Counted from the stretch's first letter, positions 42,173 to 52,208 are shown. The stretch: DNA of 64,000 nt from Asinibacterium sp. OR53 (GCF_000515315.1 NZ_KI911562.1:3586629-3650628), one strand, 5' to 3'. Numbers and translations: made by a program. Notes: generated by a model not told the origin, from the letters alone.

Positions 42173-42258
42173 ACACAATCAATTTACAATGCAGTCCGGG
42201 GTATAGCAGAAACCGGACCCAATTTACGTATTTTAACGCTATCAGCCAGCAATAAACA

Positions 42259-42291
42259 GGCCTAAAAAGGCCCAAATTCTGTTAAAAACAG
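42259..42291 (+). promoter_or_regulatory. Two small hairpins in the pspC-acn control region
   Basis: GGCCT-AAAA-AGGCC (42259-42272) and CTGTT-AAA-AACAG (42279-42291) lie in the 204-bp gap between the divergent PspC and aconitase genes. They could be operator sites or leader structures. A near -7 box, TAAATTCG, follows at about 42319. The role is unproven. Confidence 0.3.
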
Positions 42292-42376
42292 TTTTCCGTT
42301 AGCCCTCGTTTTTTCGTAAATTCGCGGCAATTTCCACCCACCTGTAGCAATAACCTACAAACAATAAACTTCTATT

Positions 42377-44647
42377 ATGGCTTTTGACATTGAAATGATC
42401 AAGAAAGTTTACGCCAACCTCCCCGCCAAAGTGGACGCTGCGCGTAAAGCCCTGGGCAGGCCACTTACACTGGCAGAAAAAATACTTTTTGCACACCTGC
42501 ACAGCGACCAGCAGTTATCGAATTTTGAGAGAGGTAAATCTTATGTTGATTTTGCTCCCGACCGCGTAGCCATGCAGGATGCAACGGCCCAGATGGCTTT
42601 GTTGCAGTTCATGCAGGCGGGCAGGCCTAAAGTGGCCGTACCCTCTTCGGTACACTGCGACCACCTGATCACAGCCAGGGTAGAAGCCAAGCAAGACTTA
42701 CAGGTAGCCACCACGGAAAGCAAGGAAGTGTTCGACTTTCTGTCTTCCGTATCCAATAAATATGGCATCGATTTCTGGAAACCCGGTGCGGGCATTATTC
42801 ACCAGGTAGTACTGGAGAATTATGCATTCCCCGGCGGCATGATGATCGGTACCGACTCTCATACCGTGAACGCAGGCGGACTGGGCATGGTAGCCATTGG
42901 TGTTGGTGGTGCCGATGCTTGTGATGTGATGGCCGGACTGCCCTGGGAACTCAAATGGCCCAAGCTGATCGGTGTAAAACTCACCGGCAAGCTGAACGGA
43001 TGGACAGCCCCCAAAGACGTGATCCTGAAAGTAGCCGGCATCCTGACCGTAAAAGGTGGAACCGGCGCTATCGTAGAATATTTTGGTGAAGGCGCTACCA
43101 ACATGAGCTGTACCGGTAAAGGCACCATCTGTAACATGGGTGCAGAGATCGGAGCCACTACTTCTACTTTTGCTTATGACGAAAGCATGAGCCGTTACCT
43201 CAAAGCCACTGGCCGCGAAGAAGTAGCTGCCCTGGCCGATGGCATCAAAAATTACCTGACTGCTGATGCAGAAGTGTACCAATCTCCCGAAAAATATTTC
43301 GATCAACTGATAGAGATCAACCTGAGCGAACTGGAACCTCACCTGAACGGACCTTTCACTCCCGATCTGGCTACGCCTATTTCCAAAATGAAAGAAGTAG
43401 CTGTTGCCAACGGATGGCCTACCAAAATTGAAGTGGGTTTGATCGGTAGCTGTACCAACAGCTCTTATGAAGACATCAGTCGCGCTGTAAGCCTGGCCAA
43501 ACAAGTACAAGACAAAGGCCTGACCCTGAAAAGCGAATTCACCATCACACCCGGTAGTGAGCAGGTGCGTTTCACTATTGAAAGGGATGGTTTCCTGGAT
43601 ACTTTCAACCAGATCGGCGCTAAGGTATTCGCCAATGCATGCGGACCCTGTATCGGTATGTGGGATCGCGTGGGTGCTGATAAAAAAGAAAAGAATACCA
43701 TCGTGCATTCTTTCAACCGCAACTTCGCTAAACGCGCCGATGGCAACCCCAATACTTATGCATTCGTTGGTTCACCTGAACTGGTAACTGCTATGGCCAT
43801 TGCGGGTGACCTCACTTTCAACCCATTGACCGATACCCTCACCAACGATAAAGGCGAGAAAGTAAAACTGGATGCGCCCAACGGTGAAGAGTTGCCGGCT
43901 AAAGGTTTTTCAGTAGACGATCCCGGCTACCAGGCACCTGCTGCCGATGGCAGTGGCGTACAGGTAGTAGTAGATCCTGCTTCCAAGCGCCTGCAATTGC
44001 TGGAACCATTCCCTGCCTGGGAAGGAACCGATCTGAAAGGGCTGAAACTGCTGATCAAAGCCAAGGGCAAATGTACCACCGACCATATCTCTATGGCAGG
44101 CCCCTGGCTGAAATTCCGCGGTCACCTCGATAATATCAGCAACAACATGCTCATCGGCGCCATTAATTATTTCAACGATAAGGCCGACAGCATCAAAAAT
44201 GAACTAACTGGTGAATATGGTCCTGTGCCTGCCACCCAGCGTGCCTATAAAGCCGCCGGTATTGGTTCCATCGTTGTTGGTGATGAAAACTATGGCGAAG
44301 GCAGCAGCCGCGAACATGCAGCTATGGAGCCCCGTCACCTGGGCGTTCGCGCGATACTGGTAAAATCTTTTGCCCGCATCCACGAAACCAACCTGAAAAA
44401 GCAAGGTATGCTGGCCCTGACCTTCAACGATAAGAATGATTACGATAAAATACAGGAAGATGATACTATTGATATTGAAGGTCTCACGAGTTTTGCACCC
44501 GGTCAGCCGCTGACCATTGTACTGCATCACAAAGATGGCAGCGTTGATAAGATCAGTGTGAACCACACTTACAACCAACAGCAGATCGAATGGTTCAAAG
44601 CAGGTGGTGCATTGAACATTATTCGTAAGCAAGTTGCTGCAAAATAA
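42377..44647 (+). CDS. acn: Aconitate hydratase, mitochondrial type
   Basis: This 756-residue protein is much shorter than AcnA or AcnB and matches the mitochondrial-type aconitase common in Bacteroidota. It has the substrate and Fe-S motifs [40 protein letters not shown] and [12 protein letters not shown] (the three cluster cysteines), and the C-terminal swivel domain with [19 protein letters not shown]. It interconverts citrate and isocitrate in the TCA cycle. It is followed by a strong terminator, so it is probably monocistronic. Confidence 0.96.
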   Translation: MAFDIEMIKKVYANLPAKVDAARKALGRPLTLAEKILFAHLHSDQQLSNFERGKSYVDFAPDRVAMQDATAQMALLQFMQAGRPKVAVPSSVHCDHLITARVEAKQDLQVATTESKEVFDFLSSVSNKYGIDFWKPGAGIIHQVVLENYAFPGGMMIGTDSHTVNAGGLGMVAIGVGGADACDVMAGLPWELKWPKLIGVKLTGKLNGWTAPKDVILKVAGILTVKGGTGAIVEYFGEGATNMSCTGKGTICNMGAEIGATTSTFAYDESMSRYLKATGREEVAALADGIKNYLTADAEVYQSPEKYFDQLIEINLSELEPHLNGPFTPDLATPISKMKEVAVANGWPTKIEVGLIGSCTNSSYEDISRAVSLAKQVQDKGLTLKSEFTITPGSEQVRFTIERDGFLDTFNQIGAKVFANACGPCIGMWDRVGADKKEKNTIVHSFNRNFAKRADGNPNTYAFVGSPELVTAMAIAGDLTFNPLTDTLTNDKGEKVKLDAPNGEELPAKGFSVDDPGYQAPAADGSGVQVVVDPASKRLQLLEPFPAWEGTDLKGLKLLIKAKGKCTTDHISMAGPWLKFRGHLDNISNNMLIGAINYFNDKADSIKNELTGEYGPVPATQRAYKAAGIGSIVVGDENYGEGSSREHAAMEPRHLGVRAILVKSFARIHETNLKKQGMLALTFNDKNDYDKIQEDDTIDIEGLTSFAPGQPLTIVLHHKDGSVDKISVNHTYNQQQIEWFKAGGALNIIRKQVAAK

Positions 44648-44684
44648 AATTTGACAATTAGCCAATTCGGTAATTAGTCAATGT

Positions 44685-44737
44685 AAAAAAGAAGAGCCCG
44701 GATGCTGGAATCATTGCAGACCGGGCTCTTCTTTTTA
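44685..44737 (+). terminator. Strong rho-independent terminator after aconitase
   Basis: AAAAAAGAAGAGCCCGG (44685-44701) pairs with CCGGGCTCTTCTTTTT (44721-44736) around a 19-base loop. The A-rich and T-rich ends make it work on both strands, serving aconitase on plus and the DinB gene on minus. Confidence 0.9.
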
Positions 44738-44785
44738 GTTTCACATCATTTATTCTTTGAGGTTGCAAATTGAAACCTCAAATGC

Positions 44786-45283
44786 TTACATGTGCGGATC
44801 ATCGGCACTTGGTCCGTAGCTGCCGGGGATGGGTACATCAAGTAAACGAAGGAAAACGCCCAGTTGGGCGCGGTGATGGATGGTTTGTGAATAGGCCATA
44901 CGTATCACATCGTGTTTGGGTTCTACAGAATACACTTGCTCGCCATTGCGAAGCGTCCAGTTAGGTAATAAATCCGCATCCATGGCTTTCCACAATGATT
45001 TCCTGGCTTTTTCCAGCGACTCGTCGAAGTAACCTAATAAATCCTTTGTATTATCAACAACTCTTGGAGCATAGGCATTGTTGGCAAAATCCAGTTCCTC
45101 GGTAGTCAATACCATCTCAACCCAACCGGGTAACTCTGCAACATGGGTTGCCAAACGTTTCAGGGTCATACTTTTGGGATGGGGTTGCCATTCAAATTTG
45201 TCTGCCGGAACAAGGGCCAGCATTTTGCGGGTAGTGATTGCTTCTTTTTCCAGTTCTGCCTGGAGCGATTCGATGAATGTCAT
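44786..45283 (-). CDS. DinB-family four-helix protein
   Basis: This 165-residue protein is a DinB/YfiT-like four-helix bundle. LKRLATHVAELPGW gives the first metal-binding His and HHRAQLGVFLRLL the last pair. Such proteins are metal-dependent thiol-transferase relatives or remain uncharacterised. The ATG at 45283 fits the family start (MTFIESLQAELEKE); an upstream extension to 45310 is not supported. It lies downstream of the WYL regulator on the same strand, 83 bp away. Confidence 0.88.
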   Translation of the reverse strand: MTFIESLQAELEKEAITTRKMLALVPADKFEWQPHPKSMTLKRLATHVAELPGWVEMVLTTEELDFANNAYAPRVVDNTKDLLGYFDESLEKARKSLWKAMDADLLPNWTLRNGEQVYSVEPKHDVIRMAYSQTIHHRAQLGVFLRLLDVPIPGSYGPSADDPHM

Positions 45284-45366
45284 AGTGCATGTTTTTGTTT
45301 GATAGTACAAAGTAAACAGGCACCACTGACAGCCCTATGGCAGTCAATTTTCCGCCGTCAAAAAAA

Positions 45367-46056
45367 TTAATAATCAACCGGCAGTTGCTTCATGTATTGT
45401 TCCAGCGGGATATGCTCCCGGACGGTAAATTCAACTGTTGTGTTTTGCAGTTTTACGATACGTTGCACCTTAAAATCCCGGTAATCTTTACGCAAATGGC
45501 ACCAGGCAATCAGGTGCCAGCTGAATGCATAATAAATAAGCCCTATCGGCTCTACTTCTCGAATACTGTTTTCGTCTTTGGTATTCGTGTATTCCAGCCG
45601 CACTACCTGCTTATTGGCAATGGCCGTTTGCAGTATGGAAAGGTGTTCGGAATCGTTGTTGAGCCGCTGTGGCAACTGCAAGCGGATGGTATCGCTCAAT
45701 GCTTCTACTTTGTCTTTCTGCGCGGCACGCAGTACTGTTTTTACTTTGTTGAGGGCACTGGTATAATGATTACGGATCGATTTATCGGCAAAACCATGTA
45801 CCAATACTTCCGTGAGCAATAAAGCATTGGCCTCTTCATTGCTGAACGCCACCGGCGGCAGAAAATATCCCTGTACCACAAAATATCCTTTCTGCGCTTC
45901 AAAGCTGATGGGGATACCCGATTCACACAAAGCCTTGATATCGCGGTATACCGTACGGATACTGATATTGAATTTTTCTGCGATCTTTTCTGCCGGCACA
46001 TATTTGCGCGATTGCAGAAAAGTAAGGATACTGAATAATCTGTCTATGCGATTCAA
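45367..46056 (-). CDS. YafY-type HTH/WYL transcriptional regulator
   Basis: This 229-residue protein has an HTH_11 domain at the N-terminus (NRIDRLFSILTFLQ, VPAEKIAEKFNISIRTVYRDI). A WYL domain follows (RLEYTNTKDENSIREVEPIG, YYAFSWHLIAWCHLRKDYR), which binds ligands or nucleotides. The start is a TTG: the stop codon of the upstream DUF1080 gene lies 6 bases before it, and the family sequence begins exactly at this codon. Translation probably depends on termination-reinitiation from that gene. Confidence 0.9.
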   Translation of the reverse strand: MNRIDRLFSILTFLQSRKYVPAEKIAEKFNISIRTVYRDIKALCESGIPISFEAQKGYFVVQGYFLPPVAFSNEEANALLLTEVLVHGFADKSIRNHYTSALNKVKTVLRAAQKDKVEALSDTIRLQLPQRLNNDSEHLSILQTAIANKQVVRLEYTNTKDENSIREVEPIGLIYYAFSWHLIAWCHLRKDYRDFKVQRIVKLQNTTVEFTVREHIPLEQYMKQLPVDY

Positions 46057-46062
46057 GGAGCG

Positions 46063-46752
46063 TTAAAGTTTTCGGATCTTGATATTCTTGAACCAGGCTT
46101 CTCCGCCATGATCCTGTAAGGCAATATGCCCCATTTTGGACATGCCATATCCTTCTTTATCCTTCCATTTACCAGCTGCTTTATGGGCTTTCCAGCTATC
46201 ACTCCACAATTCATATTCCACTACTTTTTTCCCATTGAGCCAATGCGCTACATGTCCTTTGTTCACAATGATGCGTGTATGGTTCCATTCACCGGCAGGG
46301 CGGGTAGCATCCACCACAGGAGCGTCCATGGCATAATTTGCACCTGTTTTCTGATAGTCTTCAATCTTTTCAGGATAACCGGCATCGTCGATCAACTGGT
46401 ATTCAGGGCCACTTTCGTATGAAGCGCCGTATTTTTCATTCACCATATAAATGATGCCGCTGTTTGCTTTCGGAGCAATCTTCCAGTCGATCGAAAACTC
46501 ATAATTCTCAAATTCACCTTCCGTCATCAAATCGGCATGCTGCTGATTACCCTCTTTGTTGGCTTTGCAATACAGCGCCCCATTGCTAACCGACCAGGAA
46601 CCGGAAGGCCTGTTCTGGTATGTACGCCACCCCTTCAGCGTTTTGCCGTCAAACAGGGATATCCATTGGTGGTGTTGGGCATTGGCATCATACAGCAAAG
46701 AACTGCCAAGAAAAGCTATGAACAGCCATAACAATCGGGTTTGCATCATCAT
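46063..46752 (-). CDS. DUF1080 / 3-keto-disaccharide hydrolase-like secreted protein
   Basis: This 229-residue protein has a signal peptide (ending YDANAQ, residue 26). A concanavalin-like jelly roll follows: WISLFDGKTLKGWRTYQ, GALYCKAN, FENYEFSIDWKIAPKANSGI, EYQLIDDAGYPEK and GHIALQDHGGEAWFKNIKIR. Family PF06439 members hydrolyse 3-keto-glycosides or bind sugars in Bacteroidota. It starts with three ATGs in a row and leads directly into the WYL regulator, suggesting regulator and enzyme are coexpressed. It is divergent from ispH. Confidence 0.88.
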   Translation of the reverse strand: MMMQTRLLWLFIAFLGSSLLYDANAQHHQWISLFDGKTLKGWRTYQNRPSGSWSVSNGALYCKANKEGNQQHADLMTEGEFENYEFSIDWKIAPKANSGIIYMVNEKYGASYESGPEYQLIDDAGYPEKIEDYQKTGANYAMDAPVVDATRPAGEWNHTRIIVNKGHVAHWLNGKKVVEYELWSDSWKAHKAAGKWKDKEGYGMSKMGHIALQDHGGEAWFKNIKIRKL

Positions 46753-46790
46753 TAGGTTTTAGCCATGAAGGTACATAAAAGCCGAATGCC

Positions 46791-46798
46791 TACCTTTG
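46791..46798 (+). promoter_or_regulatory. -7 box TACCTTTG for ispH
   Basis: TACCTTTG matches TAnnTTTG exactly and ends only 4 bp before the ATG at 46803. Transcription would start at or very near the start codon, implying a leaderless mRNA. No clear -33 TTG is present. Confidence 0.5.
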
Positions 46799-46802
46799 CC
46801 GC

Positions 46803-47999
46803 ATGAAGCAATTCAATGTTCCTACCGGCTACAGAAGTGGCCTGATCAGTGATATCAAGAACCGCAGGAAAGAGCAGGATAAGCTGAAAAAAGATTTTAC
46901 CCCCACCCTCCTTGATCTTGGCCCCATTCAGATATACCTGGCCAGGCATTTCGGCTTCTGTTATGGAGTAGAGAACGCCATTGAAATTGCTTTCCGCACC
47001 ATTGAAGAAAATCCCGGCAAACGTATTTTCCTGTTGAGCGAAATGATCCACAATCCCAAGGTCAACCAGGACCTGCAACAGCAGGGTGTACAATTTTTAC
47101 AAGATACCTATGGCAAACAACTGATCCCTTTTGAAACGCTCACCGCCGATGACGTAGTGATCATACCCGCTTTCGGAACCACCTTGCAGATCGAAGCCAT
47201 GTTAAAGGAAAAAGGCATTCCTACAGAACATTACAATACTACCTGTCCGTTTGTAGAAAAAGTATGGAACCGCAGCGAACAGATCGCAAAGAAAGGGTAC
47301 AGCATTGTAGTGCATGGCAAGCCCCAGCACGAAGAAACGCGCGCCACTTTTTCGCACGCATCGCATCATACGCCCACCGTTGTGGTCAACGATATGACTG
47401 AGGCAGTGGAGTTATCGAAATATATCACGGGAGAACAGCCGGCTGCACAATTCTATGAAGCATTCAGGGGGCGTTATTCGCAAGGTTTCGATATAGAAAA
47501 AGATATGCAGCGCATAGGCGTGGTCAATCAAACCACCCAGCTTGCCAGCGATACACAGGCTATTTCCGATTACCTGAAATCGGTGTATATGAAAAAATAC
47601 CAGCTCACGGCCGCCAACATTGCTGAAAGGTTTGCCGACACGCGCGATACTCTGTGTTACGCCACCAATGATAACCAGACAGCCGTACAAGGTATGCTCG
47701 AAACACCTGCTGATCTGGCCATTGTCATTGGTGGTTACAACAGCAGCAATACATCGCACCTGGTAGAACTTTGTGAAGCCGTTTTACCCACTTACTTCAT
47801 TGATGCGGCCGAGAAACTGATCAGTAAAGAAACCCTGCTCAACCGCAACTGGCGCACCAAAGAACAATTTACCGTAACCGGCTACCTGCCCGATAAAGAA
47901 CCCCTTCGCATCCTCATGACCAGTGGAGCAAGTTGCCCGGATGCCGTAGTGGAATCTGTTATCGACAGGCTGGCATCGCTTTATGATGTGGCTATTTAA
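46803..47999 (+). CDS. ispH: 4-hydroxy-3-methylbut-2-enyl diphosphate reductase
   Basis: This 398-residue protein is the long Bacteroidota form; the E. coli enzyme has about 316. The three Fe-S cysteines lie in HFGFCYGVENAIEIA, TTCPFVEKVW and TSGASCPDAVVE. HGKPQHEE and NQTTQLASDTQAI are further landmarks. It makes IPP and DMAPP in the last step of the MEP isoprenoid pathway. A -7 box sits 4 bp ahead of the start. The stop overlaps the convergent porin gene through a shared TTAA. Confidence 0.95.
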   Translation: MKQFNVPTGYRSGLISDIKNRRKEQDKLKKDFTPTLLDLGPIQIYLARHFGFCYGVENAIEIAFRTIEENPGKRIFLLSEMIHNPKVNQDLQQQGVQFLQDTYGKQLIPFETLTADDVVIIPAFGTTLQIEAMLKEKGIPTEHYNTTCPFVEKVWNRSEQIAKKGYSIVVHGKPQHEETRATFSHASHHTPTVVVNDMTEAVELSKYITGEQPAAQFYEAFRGRYSQGFDIEKDMQRIGVVNQTTQLASDTQAISDYLKSVYMKKYQLTAANIAERFADTRDTLCYATNDNQTAVQGMLETPADLAIVIGGYNSSNTSHLVELCEAVLPTYFIDAAEKLISKETLLNRNWRTKEQFTVTGYLPDKEPLRILMTSGASCPDAVVESVIDRLASLYDVAI

Positions 48000-50029
48000 T
48001 TCACAAAATTCCACCAGATACCTACGCGTGTCCACAGGCCGGTATTGGGGTACACCCCTGAAACAAAATTAAGTTTGCTGAATTGAAACCCCTTTTCCAG
48101 GTTTAGGGTATTCAGGTTCTCCAGTCGTACAAATCCTTTGAAGCTTTTAATTCGGAAATGCAGGAACGCATTGATATCGGGCCGGTTGCTGATGCTTTCC
48201 GTATGCTGGTAAAAATACTGTCCTATGAAGGGTGAATAATTATCGGCCTTGTAGGGTGAGTTGTAACGCAGTTCCAATCCGGTTGAGAGAAAGAGATTGG
48301 TATAAAAATTCCCTTCAAAAGCAATCCGATTCCGGGTAAGTATCAATGGCAGGTTAACAGGCGGCTGTCCCGTAGTTTGCTGCAGATGCACTTCTGTGTA
48401 CCAGTTCCAGTGCCTGCTCAGCCTGATCCTTTTCTCCACGCTGAGGTGCAGCACATTGAACAGTGCCGGTTCCTGCCGGGCCAGCATGAAACTGTCGAAA
48501 TACAGGTAATTGGTTACTGCAAAATATTCAGCGCCCAGCCTTAATGCACTCCTGGGATTTTCATACTGTGCAAAAAGTCTGATCACATTCTCTTTATTGA
48601 AATGACCTCTGTTCGCCACCCAAAAATGACTCACCGTATCGGTAACGAGAAAAGAAGGTGAGCGATTCACGTTCTGAAAACCAATATTGAAGTAGCCCAG
48701 TTTTTTACCCAGCGATCTCTTCATGCTCACGAAAGCCGCATAATCACCCGCATTGAACCCATTCAGGTATAGCTGCCCATTGGCTTCTATATCCCATACC
48801 TGGTTACGCGTGCGGTTACGGTATTCGCCGGTTGCGTATACATTGTAATAGCTGCGTGTGGTAATGGTGTCGAAAGTTCCCCGCAGGTTCTGCAAAGCAA
48901 TCCCCGCCTTCAGGTACTGGCTCTGGTTGTTCTTATCGGGGAATGAAAGCAGGCTGAATTCGTTGGTGAGACTTTTCCATTGGTCTTTGATATCGATAAC
49001 CGCACTGCTTTGTGGAAGCCGTATATTGAAATAGTTTCGATAAGGAGTTGAATCGGCATTCTGGTCGAGAAATTCATAACTGTTCGTAGTGTAGTTCAAC
49101 GTATGTTCGACCCTCAATCGCGGGTAAAATAATTTATACGTAACTGAATCCGTCACCAGCGAATCTTTCTTACCCAGGTCGAAATGATGCCGGAAAAGCA
49201 GCGTGGTATTTTTATAAATATTTCCCGTATTCACGCCAGTGTTAAAAGGATTGCGCGTAGCAGCTCCTGCAATACCCAGCCTCGTTTCCAATTCATACGG
49301 ATCATTCAATGCAAGACTATCGAGTTTTTTCACATCACGCAGTCCTCCGTTCTCCGAAGACGCTGCTTTATTGGAAATATAAATAAGGAAGTATTCGTAC
49401 TTCTTATTACGCGTCTGATAGTGTGCGGTGAAGCGGATATTATTGTGACTGGCATTCTGTGTTTTCAATACCCCGGGTCCGTTACTGAAACGGTATTCAA
49501 AAGAAAAATTAAAATTGCTTTTCCTGTTCTGAGTATGCGACAGGTTCACCAATTGCTCCGCCTTACTACCCAGCAAATATGCCAGCTCCGTATAAGGCCG
49601 GGTGGTCTGGTAAAACCGGGTATTCTCTACCGTGTACGCATATATATCGTACTGGTGAAAACCTGCGTCGAAGCCGGGCTTCATATAAGGGTTGAACAAC
49701 ATTGACTGTGCTGCTGTTCCATAGTTTCCCAATGTGTGATAGTAATAAGGCAGGGGGAAGCGGGTGGTAAAATCGTTGATGGAAGAATCAATGATGCGGT
49801 TGCGGGTGGAATCGTAATAGCGATAATAAATGGTGATGGAATCTGCATACCGGTCGCGGTGCTGTAGCGAGTCGCCTCCTTTGCTTTTCCTGATGGGCCT
49901 TCCCTGGTTATCATAAGTGACGTTACTGCCGCCCGTACCCTGCTGACCATACTGGCGCAGCGGTATTTGTTGTGCCCGCAGGGAAACACTGCCAAGGAGT
50001 AATATGATGATCAATAGCCTTTGTACCAT
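47996..50029 (-). CDS. Putative outer-membrane porin (PF14121-like)
   Basis: This 677-residue protein has a signal peptide ending LRAQQ (residue 21). Residues 22-110 are a Tyr/Asp/Arg-rich plug-like region, followed by many amphipathic strands characteristic of large barrels (NFNFSFEYRFSNGPG, YEYFLIYISNKAASSENGG, KKLGYFNIGFQNVNRSP, RHWNWYTEVHLQQTTGQ), ending VGIWWNFVN. The size and pattern resemble the putative porin family of Bacteroidota. Substrate unknown. It is convergent with ispH and precedes nothing else on its strand. Confidence 0.8.
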   Translation of the reverse strand: MVQRLLIIILLLGSVSLRAQQIPLRQYGQQGTGGSNVTYDNQGRPIRKSKGGDSLQHRDRYADSITIYYRYYDSTRNRIIDSSINDFTTRFPLPYYYHTLGNYGTAAQSMLFNPYMKPGFDAGFHQYDIYAYTVENTRFYQTTRPYTELAYLLGSKAEQLVNLSHTQNRKSNFNFSFEYRFSNGPGVLKTQNASHNNIRFTAHYQTRNKKYEYFLIYISNKAASSENGGLRDVKKLDSLALNDPYELETRLGIAGAATRNPFNTGVNTGNIYKNTTLLFRHHFDLGKKDSLVTDSVTYKLFYPRLRVEHTLNYTTNSYEFLDQNADSTPYRNYFNIRLPQSSAVIDIKDQWKSLTNEFSLLSFPDKNNQSQYLKAGIALQNLRGTFDTITTRSYYNVYATGEYRNRTRNQVWDIEANGQLYLNGFNAGDYAAFVSMKRSLGKKLGYFNIGFQNVNRSPSFLVTDTVSHFWVANRGHFNKENVIRLFAQYENPRSALRLGAEYFAVTNYLYFDSFMLARQEPALFNVLHLSVEKRIRLSRHWNWYTEVHLQQTTGQPPVNLPLILTRNRIAFEGNFYTNLFLSTGLELRYNSPYKADNYSPFIGQYFYQHTESISNRPDINAFLHFRIKSFKGFVRLENLNTLNLEKGFQFSKLNFVSGVYPNTGLWTRVGIWWNFVN

Positions 50030-50077
50030 TGGCCGAGCTTACGATAATATCCTGCAAAATAAAGGTATAATACCGGC

Positions 50078-50899
50078 TTATAACGATTTTATCAATTCCT
50101 TAAACAAGAGGGTAAGCTTGGGTTCGGCTTCTTTGGCCGCCTGGAGCACTTCTTCATGCGTGATCACATTGTCCTCTTTACGTATGCCCAGGTCGGTGAT
50201 CACGCTCATAGCAAACACTTTCATGCCACCATGAACAGCTGCGATCGTTTCCTGTACGGTACTCATTCCTACGGCATCGCCTCCTACGGTACGAATGAGC
50301 TTATATTCAGCCCTTGTTTCGAAAGTAGGGCCTGTTACACCCAGGTAAACGCCCTCCTTCAACAGAATATGATGCGATGCGGCAATCGCTTTTACTTTGG
50401 CTATGAGTTCTTTGCTGTAGGGTTCGCTCATATCAGGGAAACGGGTACCCAGTTCGTCTACATTTCTGCCAACGAGCGGATTAGCAGTGAAGAGGCTGAT
50501 ATGGTCGTTGATGATCATGAGGTCTCCTACTTTTAAACCCGGTTGCACTCCTCCGGCTGCATTGGATAAAAGCAGGGTCTCTACGCCCAACAGTCGCATC
50601 ACCCTTACAGGATAGGCCACCTGCTGCGCCGTATATCCTTCGTAATAATGAAAACGTCCGGCCATCACCCACACTTTGCGGCCACCCAATTCTCCAAAAA
50701 GCAAGCGCCCTTTGTGACCTTCTACCGTACTCACAGGGAAATGAGGAATTTCATGGTACGGAATTTCATGCTCGACCCTGATCTCCTGTGAAAGATTACC
50801 CAGGCCACTGCCCAATATGATCCCGATCGAAGATGTTGCATCGACTTTTTGCCTGATGAATGCTGCTGTTTCTTCTAATTGCTGCATGACTGGTGACAT
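50078..50899 (-). CDS. Purine-nucleoside phosphorylase (trimeric type)
   Basis: This 273-residue protein has IGIILGSGLGNLSQEI (phosphate loop), VEGHKGRLLFGELGGR, VMAGRFHYYEGY, LLLSNAAGGV, VYLGVTGPTFETRAEYK and GMSTVQETIAA. These landmarks identify the trimeric PNP class acting on inosine and guanosine. It cleaves purine nucleosides with phosphate in salvage. The start may be ATG 50899 or ATG 50887. It is divergent from the ATP-grasp-like gene with a 78-bp gap. Confidence 0.93.
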   Translation of the reverse strand: MSPVMQQLEETAAFIRQKVDATSSIGIILGSGLGNLSQEIRVEHEIPYHEIPHFPVSTVEGHKGRLLFGELGGRKVWVMAGRFHYYEGYTAQQVAYPVRVMRLLGVETLLLSNAAGGVQPGLKVGDLMIINDHISLFTANPLVGRNVDELGTRFPDMSEPYSKELIAKVKAIAASHHILLKEGVYLGVTGPTFETRAEYKLIRTVGGDAVGMSTVQETIAAVHGGMKVFAMSVITDLGIRKEDNVITHEEVLQAAKEAEPKLTLLFKELIKSL

Positions 50900-50977
50900 C
50901 CGCTGTGAATTAAGTGGGCAAATATAGGAAAAGGTAAAAAGGATTCTTTACTTTGGGTAACAGCTAAACAAAACGCG

Positions 50978-52177
50978 ATGGTTCCTTCTATCCGGCAACA
51001 ATACAACCAGGCATTTACCGAAACAACCTATCAGCAATATCTCAACGAGCTCAACAGCCTGCATCCAGGCGCTATTGAATTCAGGGTGGCGGAAACACCT
51101 GTATTCATCGACAGGTCTTTCAAAGAAAAAATTCTTTCCACCTGTGAAAGTATTGTAGATGTGATTACACAACCCGGTTTCCCGGCACGAAGTGCTCATG
51201 CCATTCCTGCCGGGTTGCATGTACCCAATGAAACCAGTTTCAGTCAGTTCATTGCTTTTGATTTTGGTATCTGTGAAAATGAATCGGGTGATCTTGAGCC
51301 GCAGTTGATAGAAATGCAGGGCTTCCCCACCCTTTTCGGATACCAGGTATGGCAGGACGATTGCTGCCGGCGTCATTTCCACATACCCGATCATTACAGT
51401 ACTTATCTCAACGGACTAACGCGTGATACTTATCTGCAACTGCTCAGGGAAGTGATCCTGGGCAAGCACGCACCGGAAGAAGTGATCCTGCTGGAAATAT
51501 TACCTCATCAGCAGAAGACCAGGATCGATTTTTATTGTACTGCCGATTATACCGGTATTCCCATCGTATGCCTTACCGAACTGCAACAGGAAGGACGCCG
51601 TTTGTTTTATGAAAAAGACGGAAAAAAGATGCCGGTGAAACGCATCTATAACCGCATCATTTTCGATGAACTGCAACAACAAGCAGCCGAAATACAGGAG
51701 AAGGGTAAACTGTTGTTCCAGGACCTCGATGTAGAATGGGTACCCCACCCCAATTGGTTTTATCGCATCAGCAAACATTCACTGCCCTTCATACAACACC
51801 CTTATGTACCGCCCGCCACTTTCCTGAGCGATTTGCATAGCATACCCGCTAACCTGGAAGATTATGTATTAAAGCCTTTGTTTTCTTTTGCGGGACAAGG
51901 TGTGGTGATTGATGTTACACAGGCCGATATAGAAGGGGTGAAAGATCGGGAGAACTGGATACTGCAGCGCAAAGTAAAATATGCGAACGTGATCCAGACA
52001 CCCGACAACGATGCTGCCAAAGCAGAGATACGCATTTTTTATTTCTGGAAAGATGGTACTGTAAGACCTGTGCCTGTGAATAACCTGGCGCGACTGAGCA
52101 AGGGTAAAATGATCGGTGTTCGTTACAATAAAGACAAAACCTGGGTAGGTGGAAGCCTTGTTTATTTTGAGCAATAA
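50978..52177 (+). CDS. ATP-grasp-like protein of unknown function
   Basis: This 399-residue protein has no signal peptide or membrane segment. In the C-terminal third, DYVLKPLFSFAGQGVVIDV resembles the ATP-binding strand and Gly loop of ATP-grasp ligases. WILQRKVKYANVIQTP and EIRIFYFWKDGTVRPVPVNN resemble their later metal-binding strands. EPQLIEMQGFPTLFGYQ in the first half recalls the acid residues of glutathionylspermidine-synthase-like enzymes. I cannot name the family. A peptide or amine ligase is plausible. Expression appears monocistronic. Confidence 0.6.
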   Translation: MVPSIRQQYNQAFTETTYQQYLNELNSLHPGAIEFRVAETPVFIDRSFKEKILSTCESIVDVITQPGFPARSAHAIPAGLHVPNETSFSQFIAFDFGICENESGDLEPQLIEMQGFPTLFGYQVWQDDCCRRHFHIPDHYSTYLNGLTRDTYLQLLREVILGKHAPEEVILLEILPHQQKTRIDFYCTADYTGIPIVCLTELQQEGRRLFYEKDGKKMPVKRIYNRIIFDELQQQAAEIQEKGKLLFQDLDVEWVPHPNWFYRISKHSLPFIQHPYVPPATFLSDLHSIPANLEDYVLKPLFSFAGQGVVIDVTQADIEGVKDRENWILQRKVKYANVIQTPDNDAAKAEIRIFYFWKDGTVRPVPVNNLARLSKGKMIGVRYNKDKTWVGGSLVYFEQ

Positions 52178-52179
52178 AA

Positions 52180-52208
52180 AACAGGCTGCCTTATAAAGAC
52201 AGCCTGTT
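52180..52208 (-). terminator. Terminator of the cold-shock gene
   Basis: AACAGGCTG (52180-52188) and CAGCCTGTT (52200-52208) form a 9-bp stem. On the minus strand it is followed by TTTTTATTG, so it ends the cold-shock protein transcript, next to the stop of the convergent gene. Confidence 0.8.
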
